Shown: in pieces, positions 42,870 through 52,473 of the stretch | Position numbering within the stretch: the stretch's first letter is position 1 | How the letters are laid out: the number at the start of each line of letters is the position of its first letter | Assembly (NCBI GenBank): GCA_009823505.1 | Contig: VZQC01007061.1 | Coordinates: 613,774-677,773, forward strand | Reading direction: 5' to 3' | Length of the DNA: 64,000 nt | DNA from: Rhizomys pruinosus | Taxonomy: Eukaryota; Chordata; Mammalia; Rodentia; Spalacidae | Made by a program: the position numbers and the translations under genes | The notes under the pieces: generated by a model | Seen by the model: the letters and a program-made list of their open reading frames with translations, nothing else | Told to the model about the DNA's origin: nothing | Databases searched by the model: none

Positions 42870-42903
42870 AATAAATAAAATTTAAAAAAAATTTAAAAAA
42901 AAA
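42638..42903 (+). mobile_element. B2/B3-type SINE, indel-rich, long poly-A
   Basis: GGGGCTGGAGATGGCCCTACG head, intact GGTTCGATCCC B box and a poly-A of about 32 at 42836-42867 followed by a second A-rich tail. Confidence 0.9.
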
Positions 42904-43181
42904 TCCAAAACAGAATTAAACAAAACTTTAATCCTCTTTCCCTACAGCCAAAATCTTACTCCTGTTTTTGTACTAAAGTCATCTATCATACTATATTTTT
43001 CTCAATCTGTTTCCTCTAACTGAAAATTAAACTGTGCAAAGTAGATTCGTGTTTTGTTGCTGTACCCAGACACATGGAAGCCCAGAAACAAACCTATTTA
43101 GTAAATGATTGAATTTATCTTTTCTTCTGGACTTCCATCCTTAAAGATTCCACAATAATTCTGTACATCAAGAACCAAATG

Positions 43182-43325
43182 TTTGCCAAGTACAGTGGCA
43201 CATTAGTAATCCCAGAATCTGGAAGTATGAAGCAGAAGGCTCATGACTTTGAGGTTAGTCTGGGTAATCATACTAAAGTTCCATAGGGACTACACAAGGA
43301 GGGCCTGTCTTAAAACAAACAAAAC
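43182..43325 (+). mobile_element. B1-like SINE, old
   Basis: TTTGCCAAGTACAGTGGCACATTAGTAATCCC through AGGGCCTGTCTTAAAAC. Confidence 0.65.
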
Positions 43326-43467
43326 TCCAAAATTCACCTCTCAATAAATTAGCAAATTTAATTTTATTCATAAGTTTTAGGTTTATGCTTTTAATGTTAA
43401 TGGGTCATAGACAGACTTCTAAAAAGTTGATACAAGTATATTTTCCCTAACAAAGGTACAATACCTG

Positions 43468-43646
43468 CTTTTGTTTGTTTGTTTGTTTGTTTGGTTAGTT
43501 TTGGTGGTTTTTGAGACAGGGTATCCCTTTAGTCCCAACTGGCCTGGAGCTCCCTCTGTAGACCAGGCTGGCCTTGAGCTCACAGAGATCCGCCTGCTTC
43601 TGCCTCCAGAGTGCTGGGATTAAAGGCATGCTCCACCATGCCCAGC
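43468..43646 (-). mobile_element. B1 SINE in a same-target group
   Basis: (GTTT)n, GAGACAGGGTATCCC through GGCATGCTCCACCATGCCCAGC. ACAATACCTG lies at 43458-43467 and 43647-43656. Confidence 0.96.
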
Positions 43647-43656
43647 ACAATACCTG

Positions 43657-43825
43657 TTTTATTGGTTTTTTTTTTTGTTTTTGGTCTTTTTGAGACAGGG
43701 TCTCCCTTTAGTCCCAGCTGGCCTGGAGCTCACTCTGTAGACCAGGCTGGCCTTGAACTCACAGAGATCCGCCTGCCTCTGCCTCCCAAGTGCTGGGATT
43801 AAAGGCACATGCCACCATGCCCAGC
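43657..43825 (-). mobile_element. B1 SINE in a same-target group
   Basis: TTTTTGGTCTTTTTGAGACAGGGTC through GCACATGCCACCATGCCCAGC, followed by ACAGTACCTT (43826-43835). Confidence 0.96.
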
Positions 43826-43835
43826 ACAGTACCTT

Positions 43836-43994
43836 TTTTTGGTTTTTTTTTTTGTCTTTTCGAGACAGGTTTCCCTGTAGCCATAACTGTCTGGAACTCA
43901 CTCTGTAGACCAGGCTGGCCTTGAACTCATAAAGATCCACCTGCCTCTGCCTTCCAAGTGCTAGGATTAAAGGCGTGTGCCACCAAGTCCGACT
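43836..43994 (-). mobile_element. B1 SINE in a same-target group
   Basis: TTTTGTCTTTTCGAGACAGGTTTCCC through GGCGTGTGCCACCAAGTCCGACT, followed by ACAATACCTG (43995-44004). Confidence 0.96.
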
Positions 43995-44023
43995 ACAATA
44001 CCTGTTTTTAAGAATATTTTTAG

Positions 44024-44246
44024 GGGCTGGAGAGATGGCCTAGCAGTTAAGAGTGCCATCTGCTCTTGCAGAGGACCTGGGTTCGATCCCCAGCACCCAC
44101 ATGGCGGCTGAGAACCGTCTTTAACTCCAGTTCCAGAGGAATCCGACGCCCTCTTCTGATCTCCGAGGCACTGCACATGGGTACACAAACCTACATGCAG
44201 ACAGTACATTCATACACATAAAAAAATAAAAAATAAATTAAAAAAA
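44024..44246 (+). mobile_element. B2/B3-type SINE
   Basis: GGGGCTGGAGAGATGGCCTAGCAG head, intact boxes, single unit. AAGAAT(A)TTTT flanks. Confidence 0.95.
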
Positions 44247-44274
44247 GAATTTTAAATTAATTTTTTTTGGCGTT

Positions 44275-44362
44275 TTTTGTTTTATTTTTGCCTGCATGTA
44301 AGTACACCCTTGTGTGCAATGCCCACAGAGGCTAGACAAGGGCATTGGATCCCCCAACTCCT
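44275..44362 (-). mobile_element. B2/B3-type SINE fragment, old
   Basis: TTTTTGCCTGCATGTAAGTACACCC...AATGCCCACAGAGGCTAGACAAGGGCATTGGATCCCCC. The head half is missing. Confidence 0.75.
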
Positions 44363-44666
44363 CTCACACTCCCTTCCCCCTCAATTTCTTGTCCTCTTCT
44401 TCCATTGCTGTTACACACACATACACACAAATAAATGCATATATAAACAATGCACTCAGTTCATTTAGTGGTGCTCATGTGTACGTGTGGTTAAGGGTGA
44501 CCACTTGGGATTAGATAACCTTCAGGAAGCTAGTTCCTAGAGAAAACTGGTTCTCCCTGTCTCAGCAGCCACTGATTGCCTGCAGCTCTTCATATACCGG
44601 TAGGACCATGTGAAATCCCTATCTCATTGTAAGATGGCTTATTTTTAAGAAAAAAAAAATTTTTCT

Positions 44667-44812
44667 TGCCGGGCGTGGTGGCGCATGCCTTTAATCCTAG
44701 CACTTAAGAGGCAGAGGCAGGCGGATCTTTGTGAGTTCAAGGCCAGCCTGGTCTACAGAGTGAGTTCCTGGGGCTACAGGGAGACTCTGTCTCAAAAAGA
44801 TTAAAAAAAAAA
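44667..44812 (+). mobile_element. B1 SINE
   Basis: GCCGGGCGTGGTGGCGCATGCC through GAGACTCTGTCTCAAAAAG, with a short deletion after GAGTTCC. Confidence 0.95.
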
Positions 44813-44884
44813 TTTTTTTTTCTTATGTGAATGAAATACAATTTAAAGTGATTTTTCCATTAATTAATTATCTATTTATGTGTT

Positions 44885-45040
44885 TTAAATGTAGGCATAC
44901 AGGTGCCACTGATGCATGTGTGGAGGTCAGAGGACAACTTATAGGAGCAATTTCTCTTCTTCCACATCTGGACCCTAGGATCAAACTCAGGTTGTCAAGC
45001 TCGGCAAGCACTTTTATCAACTGAGCGTAAAGCTGGCCCT
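44885..45040 (-). mobile_element. B4-like SINE, old
   Basis: GTGTGGAGGTCAGAGGACAACTTATAGGAG...GATCAAACTCAGGTTGTCAAGC. Confidence 0.7.
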
Positions 45041-45267
45041 GGAAAAGAAATTTTTTTCACATTATATTTTTACTGCCACAGACAGAAGTATTCTGTTATA
45101 CATCCGGATGAAATGGACCAAAATGGTGACTATAATTAGAAAAAATTATTTTTACTTAATAACTAAAAAGTTTCACAGCAAGTAGAAAACTCCATAGTAT
45201 TAGTGTTCCAACTAAAAGTTGTTTTTTTTTTTTAATTCTGAGAGGTATGAAAAACAAAGTATTTTAT

Positions 45268-45525
45268 GGGGCTGGAGGGATGGCCTAGCGGTTAAGAGCG
45301 CCGACCGCTCTTGCAGAGGACCCGGATTCGATCCCCAGCACCCACATGGCGGCTGAGAACCGTCTGTAACTCCAATTCCAGGAGAACTCCAGTTCCAGGG
45401 GAATCCGAGACCCTTTTCTGAACTCCGCAGCATTGCACGACACGGGTGCACAGACCTACATGCAGACAGTACATTCGTACACATACAGAAATAATATAAA
45501 AAAAAAAAAAAAAAAAAAGAAAAAA
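45268..45525 (+). mobile_element. B2/B3-type SINE, young, with target-site duplication
   Basis: Intact head, two units and poly-A. AACAAAGTATTTTA (45253-45266) and AACAACGTATTTTA (45526-45539) flank it. Confidence 0.96.
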
Positions 45526-45540
45526 AACAACGTATTTTAA

Positions 45541-45769
45541 TAGGCTAGCTAGAAGATGGCCTAGTGGTTAAGACGCACCGACTACTTTGCAAGAGGTACT
45601 CGGGTTCAATCACCCAGGCACCCACATGGCAGCTGAGAACCGTCTGTAACTCCATTCAGGAGAACTCCAGCTTCAGGGGAATCGGATGCCCTCTTCTGAC
45701 ATTGCGGCATTGCACGACACAGGTGCACAAACCTACATGCAGACTATCATTCATAGCAAAAGTATTATA
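45541..45769 (+). mobile_element. B2/B3-type SINE, indel-rich, same target motif
   Basis: GGCTAGCTAGAAGATGGCCTAGTGG head through CATTCATAGCAAAAG. The same flank AACAAAGTATTTTA follows at 45770-45783. Confidence 0.9.
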
Positions 45770-45791
45770 AACAAAGTATTTTAAAAAAACC

Positions 45792-45828
<37 letters not shown>

Positions 45829-45837
45829 CCCCCCCCT
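45792..45837. repeat. Poly-C homopolymer
   Basis: About 45 C with a single T, followed by about 18 A. It is far longer than any other C run here and may be a sequencing artefact. Confidence 0.9.
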
Positions 45838-45860
45838 AAAAAAAAAAAAAAAAAATATCA

Positions 45861-45960
45861 GGGCTGGAGCGATGGCTTAGTGGTTAAAAGTGCTGACTGT
45901 CTCGTACAGAGGACCCAGGTTCGATTACCAGCACCCATATGCAGACTAAAAAACCATCTT
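45861..45960 (+). mobile_element. B2/B3-type SINE head, fused to B1
   Basis: Head, A box and B box (GGTTCGATTACC) up to AACCATCTT, then B1 directly. Same architecture as 12623-12895. Confidence 0.9.
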
Positions 45961-46132
45961 AGGCCGGGGTTTGGTGGTGCACACCTTTAATCCAGCCACT
46001 TGAGGCGAGACAGGTGCGATCTCTGTGGTTCAATGGCCAGCCCTGGTCTACACAGGCGAGCTCCCAGGCCAGCTGGACTACAGAAGGAGACCCTTCCTCA
46101 AAAAAAAAAAAAAAAACAAAAAAAAAAAAACA
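45961..46132 (+). mobile_element. B1 SINE, 3' half of a B2-B1 composite, indel-rich
   Basis: GGCCGGGGTTTGGTGGTGCACACC through GAGACCCTTCCTCAAAAA with small indels. Confidence 0.9.
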
Positions 46133-46141
46133 CATTCTTTT

Positions 46142-46315
46142 GGGCTGGAGAATGGCTCTGAGCACCACTGCTCTTGCAGAGACCCGTTTGATTCCCAGCA
46201 CTCACATGGCAACTAAGGACCATCTTTAGCCACCGTCTAGGGGAATCTGACACCCTCTTCTGACCTCCTCAGCTTTGCATGACACAGGTGCACCTAACTA
46301 CATGCAGACAGTACA

Positions 46316-46354
<39 letters not shown>
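46142..46354 (+). mobile_element. B2/B3-type SINE with (CA)n tail, indel-rich
   Basis: GGGCTGGAGAATGGCTCTGAGC head with deletions. The tail is about fourteen CA units (46317-46348). Confidence 0.9.
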
Positions 46355-46355
<1 letters not shown>

Positions 46356-46369
46356 GAACATTATCTTTT

Positions 46370-46607
46370 TTTTTTTTTTCTTTTTTTTTTATTAAGTGTA
46401 TGAATGTACTGTCTGCATGCAGGTCTGTGCACCCGGGTCATGCAATACCGCGGAGGTCAGAAGAGGGTCTCGGATTCTCCTGGAACTGGAGTTCTCCTGG
46501 AATTGGAGTTACAGACGGTTCTTAGCCGCCATGTGGGTGCTGGGGATCGAACCCGGGTCCTCTGCAAGAGCGTCGGTGCTCTTAACCGCTAGGCCATCTC
46601 TCCAGTC
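46370..46607 (-). mobile_element. B2/B3-type SINE, young, with target-site duplication
   Basis: Antisense two-unit copy. CAGAACATTATCTTTT occurs on both sides (about 46354 and 46609). Confidence 0.95.
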
Positions 46608-46623
46608 CCCAGAACATTATCTT

Positions 46624-46818
46624 TTGAGATGGAAAGATGGCTCAACAGTCAAGAGCAAGTACTGTTCATGCAGAGGACCTATGTTGAAGTTCAGTTCCTG
46701 GACCTATGTTGAAGACTCACAACTACCTGGAACTCCAGCTCCATGGGCTCTGATGTCTCTGGACTTCATGGGCACTGCACTCACTCATATATAGCACATA
46801 TTAAAAAAGAAAAAAGGA
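46624..46818 (+). mobile_element. B2/B3-type SINE, old
   Basis: GAGATGGAAAGATGGCTCAACAGTCAAGAGC head. GGACCTATGTTGAAG occurs twice (46675-46689 and 46700-46714), a small internal duplication. Confidence 0.82.
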
Positions 46819-46994
46819 ACCTATCTGTGCAGCATAAAATGTGAAATGTGGAGCTGATGTGACAAGAAGTAGGTAACCAACTTCATTCCAACTCAGCAAT
46901 TACCATGATGTAAGGAAAAAAACGTCACTAAGCAAGTCTTCCTGGTGGGTGACCTGAGTGTAGAGACAGCACCTGAACAAAAAAAATTTAGTTT

Positions 46995-47085
46995 TTGTTT
47001 TTTGAGACAGGGTCTGGTGGTGTAGCCCAGACTCATCTAAAACTCTCCACTCTCCTTCAGCCTTCCAGGTGCTAAGATTACAGGC
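46995..47085 (-). mobile_element. B1-like SINE, old
   Basis: TTTTTTGAGACAGGGTCTGGTGGTGTAGCCCAGACTC through GCTAAGATTACAGGC. Confidence 0.7.
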
Positions 47086-47697
47086 TGGCAAAAGCCTAGC
47101 TGTACTTGTTCTTTTGATGGACTACTTCATCCCTATTAAAATCAGAGTAAGCCTAGAGGTACTTTCCAACCATAATATGTATGACCTAAACCACATCCCA
47201 AATGAGAACAAATCTTAAAGTATGCAGACATCTGGAACTCTGGTTATATTTATTACTGTGATTTCCATTTTTAGGTCTTACTGGTTGTTTAAAAAAAATG
47301 CAGCATATATATTCTTCCCAAATTAAAGATAGTTCATATATTCACGAAACAGGTGGCTACCCAAACTAGTTTTGTTAAAGGAAGTCCTACCCAAACACTT
47401 GCAACTGGCAGTGTATGTTATTAGAGAAGAGTAACAGTTTTCATTTGTAACACTTTCAGATCTCAAATGCTGGAAACTTTGAATAGGATCCAGGTTTAAA
47501 AGGGGAAAAACAAGCAGGGGTAAAAATTAAAAATATACTCAACCTCTCAATAATGAATAAAGCACAGTAAATTAAAGACTCCAGAGAAAAATCTAAAATC
47601 ACTGGTCACTGAAATATATACAGCCTCTGGGACAAAATTTATACTAGTTCTAAACTAGTATCAATGTAAAGTAGTGTACTTAAAAAAAATTATCTTT
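47086..47697. other. Unassigned sequence
   Basis: No repeat family or exon recognised in about 610 bases. Confidence 0.45.
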
Positions 47698-47705
47698 CAA
47701 TAGTC

Positions 47706-47951
47706 TTTTTTTTTATTAATTTTATTTATTTCTGTATGTGTATGAATGTACTGTCTGCATGCAGGTTTGTGCACCTGTGTTGTGCAATGCCACGGAGATC
47801 AGAAGAGGGTGTCGGATTCCCCTGGAACTGGAGTTCTCCTGGAATTGGAGTTTCAGACGGTTCTCGGCTGCCATGTGGGTGCTGGGGATCGAACCCGGGT
47901 CCTCTGCAAGAGCGGTCAGCGCTCTCAACCGCTAGGCCATCTCTCCAGCCC
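47706..47951 (-). mobile_element. B2/B3-type SINE, young
   Basis: Antisense two-unit copy with intact box complements. CAATA(CA)GTCTTT flanks. Confidence 0.95.
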
Positions 47952-48126
47952 CCAATACAGTCTTTATAGTCATTAAATCTGAGAGAGGCAGAGGGATGAG
48001 GAAAATCTATAGCTAAGAATACCTAGTTGTTTTTTTTACTAGGGTAAGAGGTCTGAAATTTTCTTTCCTTATGGATTATTTTTAGAATTTGATAAATGTG
48101 ATAGCATTGCATTTTACATTTCTTTT

Positions 48127-48352
48127 AAAATTTTTTAAATTATTATTTTCTTACATGTATGAATGTACTGTCTGCATGTAGATTGGTGCACCCATGCCAT
48201 GCGGTGTCGTGGAGGTCAGAAGAGGGTGTAGGATTCCCCTGGAACTGGATTTAAAGACAGTTTTCAGCCGCCATGTGGGTGCTGGGAATCGAATGTGGGT
48301 CCTCTGCAAGAGCAGTTGGTGATCTTAACCTCTGAGCCATCTCTCCAGACCC
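48127..48352 (-). mobile_element. B2/B3-type SINE with target-site duplication
   Basis: Single-unit antisense copy. ATTTTACATTTCTTTT flanks near 48111 and 48355. Confidence 0.94.
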
Positions 48353-48439
48353 AATATTTTACATTTCTTTTGGTCTTTTTGAGTATTTTACATTTTTATT
48401 GACAGCCCAAGAAACTATCTGGGAGCATGCTGAATTTGG

Positions 48440-48709
48440 GTTTCTTTGTTGTTGTTGTTGTTTTTTATAAGAATATATTCTTTTTTTAAATTTTATTTAT
48501 TTTTTATGTGTATGAATGTACTGTCTGAACATAGGTTTGTGCACCCGTGTCGTCCAATGCCGCGGAGGTCAGAAGAGGGTGATGGATTCCCCTGGAACTG
48601 GAATTAAAGACGGTTCTCAGCCGCCATGTGGGTGCTGGGTGGGGATCGAACCCAGGTCCTCTGCAAGAGCAGTCGGCGCTCTTAACCGCTAGGCCATCTC
48701 TCCAGCCCC
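48440..48709 (-). mobile_element. B2/B3-type SINE with target-site duplication
   Basis: Single-unit antisense copy with a GTT-repeat and T-rich tail. GCATGCTGAATTTG lies near 48426 and 48710. GGGT is duplicated next to box B. Confidence 0.94.
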
Positions 48710-48821
48710 GCATGCTGAATTTGTAAGGCAACAATTATACAAACCAGATCAGAAATCACTAAATAATCCTACCTTTAGTGAGTTAAAGTATTCAAGGAAT
48801 TAAAAAAATATAGTAAAAGTG

Positions 48822-48905
48822 CTGGGCATGATGGCACACCCCTTTAATCCCATCACTTGGGAAGCCAATGGAGGATCACCATAAATTCAAGAATACACAG
48901 AATAG
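48822..48905 (+). mobile_element. B1-like SINE, 5' part
   Basis: GTGCTGGGCATGATGGCACACCCC through GAATACACAGAA. Confidence 0.75.
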
Positions 48906-48983
48906 GAAAAGTTTAATAGTTATGGAAGTTTATGGAAAACAGGTATTGAATATGAGACCAATAAAAATGTAAAATATTAATAC

Positions 48984-49098
48984 AAGCACTTAGGAGGCAG
49001 AGAGAGGGGATATCTGTAAATTCAAAGCCAACCCGATCTATATATAAGTTCCAGGCCAGCTGGGGCTAAAGGGAGACCCTGTCTCAAAAAGACCTCTC
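48984..49098 (+). mobile_element. B1 SINE, 5'-truncated
   Basis: AAGCACTTAGGAGGCAGAG through GAGACCCTGTCTCAAAAAGACC. Confidence 0.88.
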
Positions 49099-49489
49099 CG
49101 CAAAGGAAAATATTAAAATGCAAAGTCCTCACATTTATCAAATTTTAAAAAGGGTCCATAGGGAAAGAAACTTTCAGAATCTTTCACACTAGCAAAAGAG
49201 GACCAGTATTGCTAATTATAGGTTTTTCTCATTCTTCTCCTTCCTTCAAATAATGACACTAAGTAAAACTTAGAAAAAATTTAAAAATTCATACCTCTAG
49301 GAGAAAAAAAAGTGTAATGAGATGGAGGTACACCACTGACACCCCTGCCACCAGAAAGGATCTATAAAGTCCTTCTCTGGTGCTTTGTAATGGCAATAGA
49401 TAAAAACAGAAGCAATTTAAATAACTATCAACAGAATTGTAGAAAAACTAAAATCCTGATATGGTGAAGTAAAAATAATTATTGTTAAT
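49099..49489. other. Unassigned sequence
   Basis: No repeat family or exon recognised. Confidence 0.45.
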
Positions 49490-49718
49490 GGGGCTGGAGA
49501 GATGACTCAGTGGTTAAGAACGCTAGCTGCTCTTACAGAAAACCTGGGATCAAATCCCAGTATCCACATGGTGGCTATCAACCATCTGTAACTCCAGTTC
49601 CAGGGGATCGGACATGCTCTTCTGACCTCCATTTATTGGTATGTGTGTGTATTTAAGTTTATATAAGTTTAAACACACACATACAAATAAATTAAAAATC
49701 ATAAATAAAATAAAAATA
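49490..49718 (+). mobile_element. B2/B3-type SINE, old
   Basis: GGGGCTGGAGAGATGACTCAGTGG head. The 3' part is rich in GTGTGT and ACACAC. Confidence 0.9.
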
Positions 49719-49740
49719 GATATACTTAAAAAATAATACC

Positions 49741-49837
49741 GAAGCAACCCAAGTGCCCCTCAACTGACAAGTGAATAGAGAAAATGTGGTACATCTACAC
49801 AGTGGAGTTCTATGCAGCAGTAAAGAAAGATGACATC
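49741..49837 (+). mobile_element. L1 LINE 3' end, first part
   Basis: CAACCCAAGTGCCCCTCAACTGACAAGTG, GAAAATGTGGTACATCTACAC and GGAGTTCTATGCAGCAGTAAAG are the conserved L1 ORF2 end/3' UTR motif series. A SINE interrupts it at 49838. Confidence 0.9.
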
Positions 49838-50089
49838 TGGGCTGGAGAGATGACCTAGCGGTTAAGAGCGCCGACCGCTCTTACAGAGGACCCGGGTTCG
49901 ATCCCCAGCACCCACATGGTGGCCGAGAACCATCTGAAACTCCAATTCCAGGAGAACTCCAGTTCCAGGGGAATCCGACACCCTCTTCTGACCTCCGTGG
50001 CATTGCACGACACGGGTGCACAGACCTGCATGCAGACAGTACATTGATACACATACAGAAATAAAATTTAAAAAAAAAATTAAAAAAAA
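49838..50089 (+). mobile_element. B2/B3-type SINE inside L1, with target-site duplication
   Basis: Intact head, A and B boxes, two units. AAAGAAAGATGACATC is duplicated exactly at 49822-49837 and 50090-50105, so the L1 reading resumes cleanly. Confidence 0.97.
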
Positions 50090-50105
50090 AAAGAAAGATG
50101 ACATC

Positions 50106-50290
50106 ATGAACTTTGCAGGAAAATGAATGGAGCTAGAAGATATCATGCAGAGTGAAGTAACACAGTCCCAGAAAAACAAACAACGAATGGTATACCTCAT
50201 CTGTGGATGCTAGCATTACCTAATTGTATGGCAAACTGAGCAACATCAATGTGATCTGAAAACAACTGTGCTCTTATATTGTAGAACCCC
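50106..50290 (+). mobile_element. L1 LINE 3' end, second part
   Basis: ATGAACTTTGCAGGAAAATGAATGGAGCTAGAAGATATCATGCAGAGTGAAGTAACACAGTCCCAGAAAAAC continues the L1 motif series. The right limit is uncertain. Confidence 0.88.
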
Positions 50291-50336
50291 TTAAAAAAAT
50301 GAAGAAAAAATAGTAATACCATTAAAAAGGGGAAGC

Positions 50337-50517
50337 AGCCAAGTGTGATGGCAGACACCTTTAATCCTAGCACTTGGGAGACAGAGGCAGGTGGATCTTT
50401 GTGAGTTCAAGGCCAGCCTGGTTTATTTTATATAGTGAGCTCCAGGCCAGCTGGGACTAAAGGGAGACCCTCTGTCTCAAAAAGAAGAAGAAGAAAAAAA
50501 AAAAAAAAGAGTACTAT
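50337..50517 (+). mobile_element. B1 SINE with target-site duplication
   Basis: GCCAAGTGTGATGGCAGACACC through GAGACCCTCTGTCTCAAAAAG. AAAAAGGGGAAGC flanks, and a third copy follows the next SINE. Confidence 0.95.
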
Positions 50518-50532
50518 AAAAAGGGGAAGCCT

Positions 50533-50786
50533 GGGGCTGGAGAGATGGCCTAGCGGTTAAGAGCACTGACTGCTCTTGCAGAGGACCTGGGTTCGATCCC
50601 CGGCACCCACATGGCAGCTGAGAACTGTCTGTAACTCCAATTCCAGGAGAACTCCGGTTCCAGGGGAATCCGACACCCTCTTCTGACCTCCGCAGCATTG
50701 CACGACACGGGTGCACAAACCTACATGCAGACAGTACATTCATACACATAAATAAATAAATAAATATAAAAAATTTAAAAAAAAAA
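50533..50786 (+). mobile_element. B2/B3-type SINE, young
   Basis: Intact head, boxes and two units, AAAT-rich tail. It follows GGGGAAGCCT, which recurs after the tail. Confidence 0.95.
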
Positions 50787-50837
50787 GGGGGGGAAGCCTC
50801 ATGTATACATACTAATACATATAGAGGTCAGAAAATA

Positions 50838-50985
50838 AGCCAGGCACTATAGCATGTCTTTAATTCCAGCACTTGGGAAGCAGAGGCAAGCAAATCTAAG
50901 TTCAGCCTGGTCTACATAGTAAGCTCCAGGCCAACCAAGGTGATATAGTGACACCCTGCTTCCCCCATCTCCTAAAGAAAGAAGA
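50838..50985 (+). mobile_element. B1 SINE, old
   Basis: AGCCAGGCACTATAGCATG through GTGACACCCTGCTTCCCC. Confidence 0.88.
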
Positions 50986-50990
50986 GTGAG

Positions 50991-51228
50991 GGGCTGGAGA
51001 GATGGCCTAGTGGTTAAGAGTGCCGACTGTTCTTGCAAAGGACCTGGGTTCGATCCCCAGCACCCACATGGCAGCTGAGAACCGCCTGTAACTCCAATTC
51101 CAGGAGAACTCCAGTTCCAGGGGAATCCGAGACCCTCTTCTGACCTCTGCGGCATTGCACAACACAGGTGCACAAACCTACATGCAGACAGTACATTCAT
51201 ACACATAGAAAATAAATTTTAAAAAAAG
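50991..51228 (+). mobile_element. B2/B3-type SINE, young
   Basis: Head with A box TGGCCTAGTGG, B box GGTTCGATCCC, two units. Its 3' end is included in the tandem duplication starting at 51153. Confidence 0.95.
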
Positions 51229-51489
51229 TGAAAAAGTGACTAAAGTACTATCTATCTATCTACCTACCTACCTACCTAGTGCATAGATACTTCATTGCAC
51301 AACATGGGTGCACAAACCTACATGCAGACAGTACATTCATACACATAGAAAATAAATTTTAAAAAAAAGTGAAAAAGTGACTAAAGTACTATCTATCTAT
51401 CTATCATTATCTATCTATCTATCTATCATTATCTATCTATCTATCTATCTACCTACCTACCTACCTGCCTACCTAGTGCATAGATACTT
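51153..51489. repeat. Tandem duplication (units of 140 and 197 bases) with TATC/TACC repeats
   Basis: CATTGCACAACA starts both unit 1 (51153-51292) and unit 2 (51293-51489). Each unit contains a SINE 3' end, GTGAAAAAGTGACTAAAGTAC, a CTAT/CTAC microsatellite and GTGCATAGATACTT. Unit 2 is longer only through TATC expansion. Confidence 0.96.
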
Positions 51490-51519
51490 GGATGCCCATA
51501 AAAAATTATGTAAAGATTT

Positions 51520-51676
51520 GCCAGGCATGGTGGCGCACGCCTTTAATCCTAGCACTAGGGAGGCAGAGATAGGCAGATCTTTTTGAGTTCAAGGCCAGCC
51601 TGGTCTACAGAGTGAGCTCCAGGACAGCTGGGGCTACAGGGAGACCCAGTCCTAAAAAGACCAAAAAAAAAAAAAA
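51520..51676 (+). mobile_element. B1 SINE with target-site duplication
   Basis: GCCAGGCATGGTGGCGCACGCC through GAGACCCAGTCCTAAAAAGACC. AAAAATTAT(G/A)TAAAGATT flanks. Confidence 0.96.
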
Positions 51677-51798
51677 TTATATAAAGATTGAACATATAAA
51701 TCAATACATTTCATAGCCACACACACTGTACTAGAAACACTAAACAGATACATATTCAGTTCTCTGTGGAGCAAGGATGAAAAACGGAGAAAATAATC

Positions 51799-51950
51799 AG
51801 GCTGAAGAGATGGCTAAGTGGTTAAGACCACTGGCTGTTGAGTCCCTGGAGTTCCAGGGAGTCCAACACCTCCTCTGAACTCCATGGGCACTAGACAACA
51901 AGCGTATACTTACATACATGCAGGCATAAAATAAAAGTAAAATTTTAAAA
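51799..51950 (+). mobile_element. B2/B3-type SINE with internal deletion
   Basis: CAGGCTGAAGAGATGGCTAAGTGGTTAAG head, then directly GAGTCCCTGGAGTTCCAGGGAGTCC. Box B is lost. Confidence 0.85.
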
Positions 51951-52072
51951 AAGAAAGTGTCTTAGAAAAAAATAATTCTTCAACTGATAGTCTGTTAGAA
52001 TCTTATTTGGCTTTAAAAAAAAATCTTGAATCAATTAATTCAGGGTAAATTAGAAAAGCTAAAAAACAGTAA

Positions 52073-52238
52073 TTTTTTTTTTTTTTTTTTTTGGAGACAG
52101 GGTCTTCTTGTAGCCCTGGCTCTCCTGGAACTCCATATGTAGACCAGGCTGATCTCGAATTCATAGAATTCACCTCGAATTCGCATGCCTCTGCCTCCCA
52201 AATGCTGGGATTAAAGGCATGGGCCACAACACCCGGCA
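52073..52238 (-). mobile_element. B1 SINE
   Basis: Poly-T, GGAGACAGGGTCTTC through GGCATGGGCCACAACACCCGGC. CACCTCGAATTCG is a small internal duplication. Confidence 0.93.
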
Positions 52239-52470
52239 AGAGTGATTTTTTTTTTTACTTTTTCAGAGTGATATTTTAAATAGACAATAAGGTAGCCTGA
52301 ATCAACTCCATACATCAAAGTCAATGAATCTAAAAAATGGATCTTATTAATGAAAATCCTATATTAGTAAAAATATTTTTTCCTATGATTGTGTGATTGA
52401 TGGGAATTACACAGCCTTGAGGTTACTTAAACCAAATTGTGAAGAGACTGGCTTCATACATTTTAGCGAG
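52239..52470. other. Unassigned sequence
   Basis: No feature recognised. Confidence 0.4.
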
Positions 52471-52473
52471 AGA

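Noticed and set aside
45792..45837. Telomere-like or i-motif element
   Set aside because: It is a plain homopolymer without TTAGGG-type periodicity, inside an error-prone patch. It is reported only as a possible artefact.
51153..51489. CRISPR-like or satellite array
   Set aside because: There are only two long units with microsatellite content and no regular short repeats with unique spacers. CRISPR arrays do not occur in animal nuclear genomes.
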